Part shown: positions 13,562 to 24,852 of the stretch, in pieces
How the letters are laid out: the number at the start of each line of letters is the position of its first letter
Numbering within the stretch: position 1 is the first letter of the stretch
Source: Pontederia crassipes
Taxonomy: Eukaryota; Streptophyta; Magnoliopsida; Commelinales; Pontederiaceae
Assembly: GCA_030549335.1 (NCBI GenBank)
Contig: JAUKPH010000018.1
Coordinates: 3,968,001-4,032,000 of the forward strand
Length of the DNA stretch: 64,000 nt
Direction: 5' to 3'
Program-made: the position numbers and the translations under genes
Notes under the pieces: generated by a model
The model's input: the letters and a program-made list of their open reading frames with translations, nothing else
Told to the model about the DNA's origin: nothing
The model's database searches: none

Positions 13562-14265
13562 TTAATTTACATGGTGGCGGGCTAGCACCTTCGGCAAAGG
13601 GCGGAAGGCGGCCGAGACGGCAATGGAGGCGGTGGGCAGTGGCGGCGGAGGAGGACGTCGACGGCGGTGGAGGACGTCGGCGGCGGTGGAGGGAGGACGC
13701 GGTGGAGGGCGGACGAGGCGACGGTGGAGGACGTCGGCGGCGGTGGAGGGAGGATGCGGCGGAGGGCGGACGAGGCGGCGGTGGACGCGACGGGCGGCGG
13801 TGGAGGCGGAGGGCAGCGGAGGCGAAGAGCGGAGGGCGGACGACGTGGCGGAGGACACGACGGACGCCGGTGGAGGAGGAGGCGGCGAACCGTCAGGGAG
13901 GGCGGACCATCGGAGGTGAACCGTCGGGGAGGGTAGAGGAGGAGGACGTCGGCGGCAGTGGAGGACGTCGGTGACGGTGGAGGGAGGATGCGGCGGAGGG
14001 CGGACGAGGCGGCAGTGGACGGCGGTGAAGGGCGGAGGAGGAGGAGGCGGCGAAGGGCGGCGGCGAATGCAGAGGGAGGCGGTGGAGGGCGGTCGAATGC
14101 AGTGGGCGGTGGAGGCGAAGGGCGGCGACGGTGGTGGAGGGCAGTCGTTGGGCATCGGACGTCGGGCGAAGGCCAGAGGCGGCAGTGGAGGGCGTCGGAG
14201 GTCGGGCGTCGGAGGTCGGGCGTCGGGCGACGGGCGCCGGATGTCGGGCGTCGGGGCGATTGTAA
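13562..14265. repeat. GC-rich minisatellite (GGCGGTGGAGGACGTCGG-type) inside the CACTA element
   Basis: Degenerate units of GGCGGTGGAGGACGTCGGC and GGGCGGACGAGGCGG repeat for about 700 bp with strong purine bias on the plus strand. Open frames here exist on several frames at once and are by-products of the repeat, not genes. Confidence 0.8.
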
Positions 14266-14639
14266 ACAGTAAAGAGTAAAAGTGAAAACGAAGAAGAGGG
14301 GTTAGGGATTTAAGTATTTTTTAGCGTCGCCAATTAACGCGATGCTAGGTAGACGCCATGTAGGCGCGGACACTATCACAATTCGGCTATCGCGGCGCTA
14401 TAGAGAAGCTAATGTGTCGCTAAGACAACGTAGTGACACCATAGCATCATCGGGGCGGCTCAAGTGTGCAGCGTCTCATCAAAGCGACGCCATTGAGACG
14501 CTCATTAAAAGTTTTTTTTTTAATTTTTTTAGTTTGTATGAAATTTTATTTATCAATGTAACGTCTCATCGCATTATGCCCCGTTCCAATTGTTTTATTT
14601 TCTTTCGATAATCTATCATGTATGTATACAAAATTATAA

Positions 14640-16130
14640 ATATGTATGTATATGTGTATATAACACAAATGTGTGTGTATAAATATACATATGTAATATA
14701 AGCGTACGTGTATATATATATATATCTACGTGTGAGAGATTAAGTTACAACAATGTGTTTCGTCTATATGTATTATAAATATAAATGTGTATGTATATGT
14801 CTATACATGTGCGAGTCATATATATATAGATAACATGTATATGTATACGTATTCGAAGTGAATATATATGTGTGTGTGTGTATTTGTTTATATGTGTCAG
14901 ATTAGGTTATAATAATATGTATATATACACTTATTATATATAGGTATCAGCATATATGTGTATTTATATGTCTATATGTGCCCGATTGAGCGAGGGGTAA
15001 AAAGTCGGCTTAGGAGGCACAATACAGACGTCATTGAGTCGCTAGATTCATTTAGCGACTCTGTAGCGCCGAACTAGCGTCTAAAATAATATGGCGTCTC
15101 GAACATGCGATGCTAGAGAGACGCCCATGGTGTCATCATAGCGTCGACAATAGCTTCGACGCTCGTTAAACGCTAGGTGGACACTATTGTGTGTCTACTG
15201 TGACGCTAACATATCATCACTTAATCAACCATCGTAATCCTATGGTTAAGTATATAATAAAAATATATGCATAATTAAGATATTATATATATTATATGTA
15301 TACATAACACAAATCGTGTACTTAATGCTAATATAATATTTAATGAATTTATTGATTGACATATAGTATATATAATATAGTGTTTAAATATATACAGTAG
15401 CGTCTCATTAGCTTCTCCTTTGTTTGAGATGCCATATAGCGTCGCTTCACAGTCTTTAGACATGAGATGCTAGTGTCGCGTCTAAAGTGGTCGACAACAA
15501 AATGGCGCTAGGTGCTGCCACACATTAAGAATAGTGGCGCGAAATAATAGCGTCTACGTAGCGTCTCGATTGCTGCGTTAGAGAGTTAACGTCAACCCGC
15601 TGAATAGCTAAGAAGATGTGTAATTAAGATATATGCATAATAAAGATATTATATATATTATATGTATAGATAACGTATATAATATAGGAAAAAAAATATA
15701 TATTTAGGAACACTCTTATCATGTAAAAATACATATATATATATATATATATATATAATAGTGTAATTAATACATCTATATGTTGATATTATGCTATTGA
15801 TAATATGTTGATAATCGTGTAATTAATACTAATATAATATTTAATGAATTTATTGATTGACATATAGTATATATAATATTTAATGAATTTATTGATTGAC
15901 ATATAGCATATATAATATAGTGTTTAAATATATACCGTAGCGTCTCATTAGTGTCTCTTTCAATTGAGACGCCATGTAGCATCGCTTTAGAGTCTTCATA
16001 CAGGCGACGCTAGTTTCGCGTCTAACGTTGACGACGCCATAACGGCGCTAGGTACTGCCGCGCATTTGCGGTTCCTCACGGGAATAATAACGTCTACGTA
16101 GCGTCTCGATTGCGCTACTTTTAACGTCAA
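14640..16130. repeat. TA/TG-rich stretch and a tandem duplication in the CACTA subterminal region
   Basis: 14640-14990 is a TATA/TGTG-rich simple-sequence stretch, and 15735-15760 holds an (AT)n run. A segment around 15245-15600 is repeated at about 15612-16120. Both copies carry ATTTAATGAATTTATTGATTG and end in GTAGCGTCTCATTAG, and the second copy has an extra internal doubling. Confidence 0.7.
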
Positions 16131-16338
16131 CACTGTGAGTAGCTAGGAAGAGGCTAATGAGACGCTATTGAGAGGCAAGTGGTGTCTGAATCTGGTGACG
16201 CTAAAGAAGCGCAATGGAGGCACTAGTGGTGTCTTTATAGCATCACACACTTTTGAGGCGCTACATGACGTCGCTAATCGCCAATTTTTTTATAGTGTAT
16301 CACCGGCTGCAATTATAGGCATTTCCTGGTTCATATCA

Positions 16339-17520
16339 TTCCCCTTCTCTTCAAAAGGATTCATCCTCGAATCTGCATTCATAATAAGGAGAGTATATCC
16401 AGGTTCATATCATTTCCCTTCTCTTCAAAAGGATTCGTCCCCGAATCTACATTCACAATAAGAAGAATATAACCTATCACATATCTCAATTTATGAAATA
16501 ATTTAAGACACGCATAATTGAGATATTGATGTACTTCTATCAGAACTGTAATAATTTCTCATTTATGCCATCCTATTAAAATCCTGCAAGTGTAAAGAAC
16601 AACATAAGTAATATAAAAAGTAACGTGACTCTCATACTCACCTGGATGAAATATCTTATGCCCATGTGACGATAGTATTTTAAGAAACAAATTGCGAAAC
16701 TTCAGGGACCTTCCTTTACTCATAAGGATCCTATCAAATAAAGTGTGCAATACATTCCAAAGAGCTAGGAATTCAATATGCAGGTTGTCAAGCGGTTCCA
16801 AGCTAAAAAATACTAGTTTTCACGAAATAAAATGAATCCTTAACATCTGAAAGTGAAATATTATAAGATTTAGAATCAAACAAATAACTTGGCTCATTCA
16901 AGGAATCCCCGCTACAACTCAAGTCATCACCAAAATGTTTACGCAAATGATTGCTATAAATAAAAATATCACCAAAGAAAATAATCTCAAATCTTCGATG
17001 AGAAATGAACAAAAGTCCAACTAATGCAAATGCAATGAATTTTTGAATCATGATGTGAAAATTATATAAAAGATTGCAACCATCATCCGCAGATATGATC
17101 TTAGGAAAGCACAAAGATAGATTTAAAGAAATGAATAAGGTAGGTTAAAAAAATCTTGAAATCAAAATCAACCAATCAAAAGTGTTCAGGACTAGAAAAT
17201 ATTCATTCCAAAATTTCAACATATAGCTCAAATAAAGTATTTCAGCACTCAATGAAGAACAAAGTGGAATACAAAATTGAGATCTAATGTTTGCATGACA
17301 TTCAACACTTCTTTCAATTAAAATATGTAAGTTAGTCACATCAAACAAATATAAAGTTTCAAAGGTAAGAGATGGACTTTTCAAACTATTTGTCATAAAC
17401 TCAACACAACCTCTTTCAAATCCTTGCATGATGAAATTTTCTTCATGTATTCCGCTCCTACATATCTGCATGCACAAATCAAAATCAAAACACAAAAGAT
17501 AGTTAGTGTTAGGAGAAATA
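16339..17520 (-). other. Unrecognised internal segment of the gypsy-type element
   Basis: Where pol would be expected there are only short minus-strand frames (16559-16801, 16803-17114, 17145-17495) with no protease, RT, RNase H or integrase motif. I do not recognise them. The first 70 bp holds a direct duplication of the polypurine tract region (16320-16375 and 16400-16455). Confidence 0.5.
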
Positions 17521-18981
17521 TTACTGAATTATCTTTATTTTGCCTAAACACTTAAGATCTAATCTTCTCACATTCTCACAACTCTTGTAACACTCAACAT
17601 CTAAATGTTGTATCTCAATACTCTCATAAGGTGGCCTTTTTAAACACTCAAAAGTTGTGTGTCTATCATTTTCAACACTCATGTTGTGGCACTCATATTC
17701 TTCATCTTTGTCTTTCTCACAACTCTCAGAATTATTTTGAGTCGCTGTGCAATCAGCTTCATCTTCCTTCAAATGATGTTGTGCAATCAAACTTTTCCCA
17801 ACTTCTTCAATTTCTTGCCCACTTTCATCTCCTGAGGATATTGCACTCTCTTGTGACAACTCTTCTTCAAATGCAATATCACCATTGTCCATCATGATCA
17901 TAGCACATTTATTTGGACACTGTGAAGACAATGAACACATTTAATATCTTGAGCCCTTTGTGAGCTGTTAGAAGCAATACCTTTATCCCTTGAGTTGAAA
18001 TTTTCAACTTTGTTTTTGTCCTCAAATTTTTGAGTTGGCTTATCAACTGACTTGGAATTAGCATGCCATTTTGATTTCCAAATAGAAGTTGAACGTTCAA
18101 ATTTGCTATGTGGACGAATATCTTTTTTCAATTGCTTCTCAACCTTTATAGCCTTATGCAGAAACTTCATCCAACTCCAAATACTCTTACAATTTCACAG
18201 CTCTGGAAATCTCTTGATTCAATCCACATATGAATCTTGCAACTATGTCTTCAAGATCCTCATTTATGTTGGCGTGGACGAGTGTCATTTTCATCTCTTT
18301 ATAGTGCTCCTCAACAGTTTTTTATCCCTGTCTCATATTCTGTAATTTCATACGTAAGTTACGACAATATGATGGAGGAACAAATCTTCTCCTCAATATA
18401 ATTTTCATCTTATCCCAATTTTCAATTGGAGGTTCTCGATTTCTGCGCCTATTAATGGTTAATTGATTCCACCAAGTAATAGCATAATCAGCAAAAGATA
18501 TAATAGCATGTTTGACCTTTTTCTCAGCAGAATAATTATGACGATGGAATATACTTTCTACCCTTTGTTCCTATTCAATATAGGCATCAGGGTCACTTTT
18601 ACCTTGAAAGGTAGGGAGAGATAGCTTAATTGAACCTGTGTTTCGATGAGTGACATCTTTATCTTGTTCCCTTTCTCATTGATTTCTTCTACATCCAATC
18701 TGAACATATCTCTGCCTTCTCCAATTTATAACAGATGCTTCATCAACTTCCTCTTCCATCTCTTCATCATTAACAACACGGTGCCTTTGGCGATCTCTTC
18801 TTTGATTTGGTTGTATAACTTGTTGTAGTTGTACAATTTGATCGTTCTGCACATCTACCTCATCATGAAGTTTAATAATCATATTGCCAAGATGTTGAAA
18901 ATGTTGTGTGACCTCCATCATTCTTCTTTGATCAATTGCTTCTTTTCTAGGATTATGTTCTTTGTCCTTTCCTGTTGACAT
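17521..18981 (-). pseudogene. Gag of the gypsy-type element
   Basis: The start is MSTGKDKEHN at 18981 and is followed by a coiled-coil-like N-terminus (HFQHLGNMIIKLHDEVDVQN). The retrotrans_gag domain lies at about 18180-18660 and reads ...KVKHAIISFADYAITWWNQL, then WDKMKIILRRRFVPPSYCR. A decayed zinc knuckle (IKCVHCLHS ... CPNKC) spans about 17900-17960, and an acidic linker follows (17521-17880). Frame changes at about 18676 and in-frame stops in the gag domain disable it. Gag normally forms the virus-like particle in which the element's RNA is copied. Confidence 0.7.
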
Positions 18982-19878
18982 TGTGAGAAATTTCTACAGC
19001 AAACGTTAATGATAAACACAATCTCAATACTCACGTGGTGACACTCATATTTTACCTCAACTCTATTTGACTTTTTCCTAAATTGTACTCACCGCTCAAC
19101 TTTTTTTTCTCTCTTGAACCCTCCAACAAGTTCTAAGAGAACTAATGTAAGTCAACACAAGGCAATGAGCAATTAAATCAATCTAATTTATCAATATGAT
19201 TGCAAGATCAAAATAAATCTTGAAGTTGATTTGGAATAGAAATTCAGGAAGAAGTTGTCAAATAAGGATAGATATCAAAGATTCAGAATTGGAATGAAAT
19301 CAAAAATCACAATTCCTTGAGTCAAATTACTCTATTCTCAAAATTTTCTTTGCATTTTTCTTCAGAAATAATATTTCCTTTTTTTTTCTTTCTTTGCTCT
19401 TTCTTATGAATCCTTTCTTTTAGCCTTTTTTTCAGATCTTTTTTCGAATTTTTTTAGAAATTTTCTTTCTTGCTCTTCCTTTCTCCCTTCTTGCACTTTC
19501 CTTTTCAGTCTTTTTTTTCAATTTTTTTTTCAGATATTTTTTTTTCTGTTCTTCCTTCCTCCTTTCTTACACTTTCCTTTTTTTCTATTTTTGGATTTTT
19601 TTTTGAAATGCAACATACTTTGAAGAATAGAGAGGGACGATGGCTTGGGTTTCAAGAATAAATGAGTAGAACTTTTTTGTGGGTTTTTTTAAACTGTAGC
19701 AGAATTTGAAGAATGCAAGGATGACGACTAGGGTTTGAAGAACAAAAGAAAGCAAATAAGGAAGACGGTTAGGATTTGAAGAACAAACAAACCAAATTTT
19801 TTGTGTGTTTTTTTAAAAACTGAAATAGGGGAAAATTTGGAATAATGGAAGATAACTAGAAAACCGAATCGAAAACGC

Positions 19879-19891
19879 GGCTCTGATACCA
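19879..19891 (-). other. Primer-binding site (initiator tRNA-Met)
   Basis: The minus strand reads TGGTATCAGAGCC, complementary to the 3' end of plant initiator tRNA-Met. It lies 2 nt from the 5' LTR and fixes the element's orientation. Confidence 0.85.
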
Positions 19892-19893
19892 AC

Positions 19894-20578
19894 TGATACG
19901 ATACTCAAGAACAATGCCTTGAGTGACTAGAACAATATATGATAATAAAAAATGAGATCAAATGAATTTTCAAGACAACAGAAAAACCTCAAGATTACAA
20001 TGAACCAAGCAATTAATATTATAAATAGATGGATTAATAACAAGATAGTCGACCTTGTAATTAACGGCGAAAGTTCCTGAAGAACGGGATGCAGGAGTTC
20101 CCTCACAACAAAAGCAATTAAGTCAAAATATTCATAAATTTAAAGATGTCTGAAATAACAATGAAGACCATTATTTATAGACCCTAGAAATAGATTTTGG
20201 GTTGAAAGAAAATATCCTAACTTAGTCCATAAGTAACCTAACTAATTTAGTAAAATAACAAACTCAATTTCTGTTACAATACTCATCAGCATATTTCATA
20301 ATTAATTAATTCCGAAAATTACAAATAAATATAATTAAACCATAATTTATTTGGCCCAAGTTTTGCTGACTCTTCATGCGGCCCAATTTATAACAGATTG
20401 AGAAGTTGTCTTTGATGCAACTTGATCTTGTAATTTGATCAATTGTAAATCGCATATATTCTTGATTATCCTCAATTTCCTTATGTTTGAGATCCACAAT
20501 ATTGTCATCATCATTTAACTTTGCTTGAACATTCTTCTATTATCGACTGCAATTATAGGCATTTCCTGGTTCATATCA
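19894..20578 (-). repeat. 5' LTR of the gypsy-type element
   Basis: 685 bp with TGATACG...CATATCA ends. It is uninterrupted, unlike its partner at 8798-9449/16298-16338. Confidence 0.85.
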
Positions 20579-20771
20579 CACTATCTCTCATTGTATTGAC
20601 AGAAAACCTTATGCATGGTTTTCTTCTTCTTTTTTTCCAACTTCTTCTCTAATTTCAATCAATTTTAGAATTAAAAAATTCTCGATAATTAAATAATAAT
20701 TTTCCAGATCCAAATAACTAATTAAAAATATCTTTTATTTATTCTTAGAAAATCTGAATCGTTACATCTTG

Positions 20772-21539
20772 TCATCCAAATATTTAGCTTGCCTAAGATA
20801 TTGTGAAATAAAGTTGTCACCTTTTTTCAGTTTTTGCAATTGCATTTTCAACTACAAGGAATTTGTTTCTTGCTTGAGAGTAGACCATGCCTCACGATAA
20901 GTGTGAATACATATAACAATAGAAAGTAATTCTACTGTGATGGTTCAAGAAAAGAACAAGGAAAAGAACGATCAATGAAGCCATCAAGTTCGAAGTTTGT
21001 AATGGGTGGAGTAGATTGAGTTATCCATCAAGTTCGATGGAGTCAACTCCGAAGAAATAAAATAATGCATTTGATAAGGGCTAGAAGAGGGGATAAGGTT
21101 ATTTTTAGAGTGTTAATCATGGTGGAGGAAGAGGAAGGTGGGTTTATGCACGTATTTTTTATACATATTTTGCATATATTATTTAAGTTATTTTTCATAG
21201 TTTTGATCATTATATGCATCTATTTTTTAAAATTATTTTAAATTGTAAGCTACTCACTTGTGTTTTATTTTATTATTAGGATCATTAATTTAATTAGATG
21301 TGTGAAGCGATCAAATTGAAAAAGCACAAAAAACAAAGCAAAAATAACACATGTATAAGTTACAATAGAACCCGACTAGGCTACATCATTATTGTAAGCT
21401 ATGCTCAGACTGAGGTTCTCTTAAAGACTTATTTCGAAGCAATTTCTATCCAAAATAAAATCTAAAATGAACCTTCCGAGTTTGTCCAAGTATAACCCGA
21501 GCTTAATACAATCAACCAAACTGATTCACGGTTGTTTTT
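20772..21539. other. Probable right-hand continuation of the decayed copia; otherwise nothing recognised
   Basis: By position after the solo LTR's TSD this resumes the sequence interrupted at 7577. No pol motif is legible here and no gene is seen. Confidence 0.35.
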
Positions 21540-22041
21540 GGGTTATTTACATAAACCTAACCTAAACTATCACGATTTTTCGCATATAACCTCAAACTAT
21601 GAACTTATTTTTTTGTATCCCTAAACTATCACGTTTTTTCACTTTAGTTCTTTCGTCACTTATGTTATATTTTTCATTACTTTTTATTTTTCCATTTATG
21701 AAAAGACTAAATTACCCCTTTCTCCATAGCACATCAAATAATAAAGAAAAAAAATTGGGGAGTGTAATTTAGTTTTTTCATAAATGACATTTTTTGTTTA
21801 CCACTTTAATCCTTCGACAATTTTTTTATTTTTTATATTTGTTATTTCATATTTTCTCTGGAGGGAGGGGTAATTTAATCTTTTCATTAAGAGGAAAAAG
21901 TAAAAGTAATTGAAAGCATAATAGAACCGACGGAAGGACTAAAGTGGAAAAACCATGATAGTTTAGGGATAAAATAAATTTGTAGTTGATATTAGATGTG
22001 AAAAATCGTGAAAGTTTAGGGGTGGTTTATGGAAATAACCC
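21540..22041. mobile_element. MULE-like MITE (GGGTTATTT...AAATAACCC)
   Basis: The left arm (GGGTTATTTACATAAACC, CTATCACGATTTTTC) pairs with the right arm read on the other strand (GGGTTATTTCCATAAACC, CTTTCACGATTTTTC). Arms are roughly 60-100 bp and the element is about 500 bp with no ORF. A clean 9-bp TSD is not visible. Confidence 0.6.
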
Positions 22042-23839
22042 TTGTTTGTTTTACCGACTTTCACTCACATTTGATCTCCGAGATCAACTTAGGACTTTAG
22101 GAGGCCACTATGCCTATAAATACTAATGTATCACAAACACAAAGAACATGCAATCGCAAAGTTTAGATCCCTAGCCACATGAAAAATGAGAAAATAATTT
22201 CTAGTGTGTCATTGCAAATCAATCAAGAATTTAAAAAATCCAAGGTTTATGGCGATCGATTTTGACGTGATCTCGACCATGGTTCATTCCAGAGACATCA
22301 TTCACTACCTAGGACTTTTATTTATTATTTCCAATCATTTTATTATATTTTTCTCATCAATTTTAGTGTCAAATTAATTGTTTTCGGAGCAATTTCATCA
22401 TTTTAGGGAAGATCGATCTTGAACCCCAATTTCCCTTAGTTTATTTTATGAATTAGAATTTTGTGAACTTGCACATGGTATCTATTTAATTATAACTAAT
22501 TACACATGAATTTTGTACATGATAATTGATTAAACACGCATCATAATTAAATAACTCAAAACTCGGGCCACGTCTGATCAACACGAGCTGAGTTCCTCAT
22601 CTAACTCAGATTGCGCCTTGTTGACCTAAGATGAGTCATTTATACGCAAAATTCCAAGACCAACTCGGGTCAGGTCACGCTCAACCCGGACAAAGTTCTA
22701 TCATACTCAAGTCTATTAGTGGTAATATAATATGATGACATTAATTGTGGATTATTAATTAACTTATTTGGTAATTAATACCACAAATTTGCATATGAAA
22801 GCATTCTAATTAAGGTAGATTGAATGTTCACTTGTTTAATTGCTTTTTATCTATTCTTAATTTAGGATAGTTAGGTTGTCCCAACCGAAATCTATATCTT
22901 TACGATCTTTTCATCACTTGAATTTGAAATAGCATTTTATTGTTAATTAAGAGATAAGGTAGGAAACAAGAAATCTGAACTTTAGTTTTCTTTCTCATCA
23001 ATAGAAGGTTCAAGCACTTGGGATTGACATCATCTTTATTTTATTATTTCGGATCACATTTCTATTTTTTCTAATTAATTAGTTAGAAGGTAAGTAAGTA
23101 ACTAGTCCTCGATCAAGAACTCTTACTCTTTATTACTTAATTCGACCTAGTATACTTGTTAGAATAATTGTGCATATAATTTTTGCATCTATGAGCTAAG
23201 AGGTGAATCTTTCATATTGAATGCTCTGACACCAAATTAAAGGTGTAAAGTGTTTATTATTATTCAAGTAGTGACAACCCTTTAAACATACCAATGACAA
23301 TTATAATATAATAGAAAAGTATGGATCATGAAGCATAGAACAATTGCATAAATGCACCATGGAATACAAATAGTGGTTGCAAATGTTGAACCGGGTATTG
23401 TGAGTAGTTGGTGGTGATGGCTAATTCTAATACACTATTTCTCTAATTACACTATTTATTATATGTAATATTTGCTGACTATAAGCCACGTATGTTGTTG
23501 ATAACTTGTTTTATGCCATGTTACCAAGAAAAGTTAGTGAAAAACTTAAGTACATTAGTAGTGATTTATAAGAAAAAGAAAATTGTATATACTATCTTTT
23601 ATTAATATATAAATTGCTATTTTAAAAAAAAGAAAATTATTAAATGTCTTAGGGGTCAAAGTGGTTTTGGTCATGTGATTTTTTATATTTTTAAAAATAT
23701 CTTATACATGTTGGATCAACGCTATGTCTTAGAGTCTAACGTAAGAGGAATGCTAATGCATGTGAGAATAAGACCTTAACCATGTGTGACAAATTTTGAA
23801 AAAAATCATGCGAGACAAGTCCATAACGGACAATATATA
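22042..23839. other. Intergenic sequence with a possible minus-strand retrotransposon primer site
   Basis: No gene is recognised. The minus strand at 23224-23235 reads TGGTGTCAGAGC, one base from the tRNA-Met primer-binding sequence. It may mark the 5' end of the decayed minus-strand copia, but no LTR end is clear next to it. Confidence 0.3.
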
Positions 23840-23848
23840 TTAAATATA

Positions 23849-24659
23849 GGTTTTTTCTAACCTCCCCTAAACTATGAACTTTTTCCGCTTCTACCAACGA
23901 CTTTCAAATATTTCATGGACCTCCCCTGAACTATGCCCTTTTTCCACGTAGGTCTATCTGTAAATGTTCGTTAGCTTTTCTATTATTTTTCATTTTTTTC
24001 AAATTATGAAATGACCAAAATATCCTCAACCTTGGCGAGATGGGGGTGTTGCCCCCTCAACCTCAATTGTCGATGAGGTCGAAGGGGGCGACGCCGCCTT
24101 CATGCGCACCAACAAGGTCGAGGGGGGTGTCACCCTGCTATGACCTCAAGCGAGATTTGGGGGGAGGGGGGTTGCGCCCTCGACCTCTCCGCTGAGGTCA
24201 AGGGGGGCAACGCCGACAAGCTTGAAGGTGGGCGATCCCCCCCCCCCCCCCACACACACACACACCCACACACACACACAAGGTCGAGGGGGGACCTTAG
24301 GGTGAGATTGGGGGGGAGGGCGAGGTTGCAAGGGGGTGACGCCCCCTGACCACGCCCCCATCCGGCAAGGTCACAAGGGGCGTTCTCTAGCAAGATGCTG
24401 GGGGAGGGATTGTCGACGATGTGCTCATGCGTGTCGACAAGGTGGTGGAATATTTTTTTATTTTAATCTCACTTATCCAAGAGGACATTTTGGTCATTTT
24501 ATAATTCCAAAAATATAAAAAATAACAGAAAAGTTAACAAAGTTTGACGGATCGACCTAAGTGGAAAAAGAAGCATAGTTCAGGGCAGGTCCGCAGAATA
24601 TTTGAAAGTCATTGATTGATGTGAAAAACATTTTCAGGGGATGTTAGAGGAAAAACCCC
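23849..24659. mobile_element. MULE-like MITE with GC-rich core
   Basis: A perfect 9-bp TSD, TTAAATATA, flanks the element (23840-23848 and 24660-24668). The inverted ends are GGTTTTTTCTAACCTCCCCT and, on the other strand, GGGGTTTTTCCTCTAACATC. The core (24010-24430) is a GGTCGAGGGGGG-rich simple region with a (CA)n run and poly-C, and no believable protein. Confidence 0.75.
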
Positions 24660-24852
24660 TTAAATATATTAGAGTTGCTTTTCATTTAAGAAATAGAACA
24701 CCAATGTTTGTTAGTCATCACACTTTTTTCTGTTTATAATATGCAACCATTTATAAAATGTCTTTACATATTAGATATTAATTTATTTTACTTATTCACG
24801 TGAGAGAAACTATAGTAATTGATTGAATTAGGACACTTTGTTATTTTGCTAT

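Larger units (their letters stand above)
9450..16297 (-). mobile_element. CACTA (En/Spm) transposon, 6.85 kb, defective
   Basis: The ends are CACTACAAGAAAATTGGC and its near-inverse ...GCCAATTTTTTTATAGTG. The target duplication is TAT (9447-9449 and 16298-16300). Subterminal regions (9470-9900, 14330-14480, 15020-15220, 15380-16290) are packed with GAGACGCT/AGCGTCTC words in both orientations, the usual transposase-binding repeats of this superfamily. Minus-strand coding remnants are a DUF4216-like transposase tail (about 12880-13110) and a Transposase_24 (Ptta/En/Spm) second gene (about 10300-12500). The catalytic TNP2 core is missing, and repeats occupy its expected position. Confidence 0.85.
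8798..20578 (-). mobile_element. Pol-less Ty3/gypsy-type LTR retrotransposon (minus strand), nested in the solo LTR
   Basis: The 5' LTR is 19894-20578 (685 bp, TGATACGATACTC...TTCATATCA). The 3' LTR is 8798-9449 plus 16298-16338, split by a CACTA transposon. A primer-binding site matching initiator tRNA-Met (TGGTATCAGAGCC on the minus strand, 19879-19891) lies 2 nt inside the 5' LTR. A polypurine tract (AGAGAAGGGGAA on minus, about 16339-16351) abuts the 3' LTR. Flanks CACCA (8793-8797) and CACTA (20579-20583) look like a 5-bp TSD with one change. The interior holds gag and an unrecognised stretch but no protease, RT, RNase H or integrase, so it depends on another element for movement. Confidence 0.8.
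7578..20766. mobile_element. Solo LTR (TGTAATGCCC...GTTACA) split by a nested retrotransposon
   Basis: The left piece (7578-8797) starts TGTAATGCCC. The right piece (20584-20766, after the nested element and its duplication) ends AATCGTTACA. Both outer flanks carry TCTTG (7573-7577 and 20767-20771), a perfect 5-bp TSD. Joined, the LTR is about 1.4 kb and has no internal retrotransposon sequence of its own, so it is a solo LTR left by LTR-LTR recombination. The TGTAATGCCC/GTTACA ends are typical of gypsy Tekay/Del-type LTRs; that family call is inference. Confidence 0.75.

Noticed and set aside
13562-14279. Open frames of about 100-200 codons in the GC-rich block of the CACTA element
   Set aside because: Open in several frames on both strands because of the GGCGGTGGAGG repeat; low-complexity products.
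24240-24285. (CA)n and poly-C run as a possible telomere-like or functional tract
   Set aside because: Not the plant telomere repeat; an ordinary microsatellite in a MITE core.
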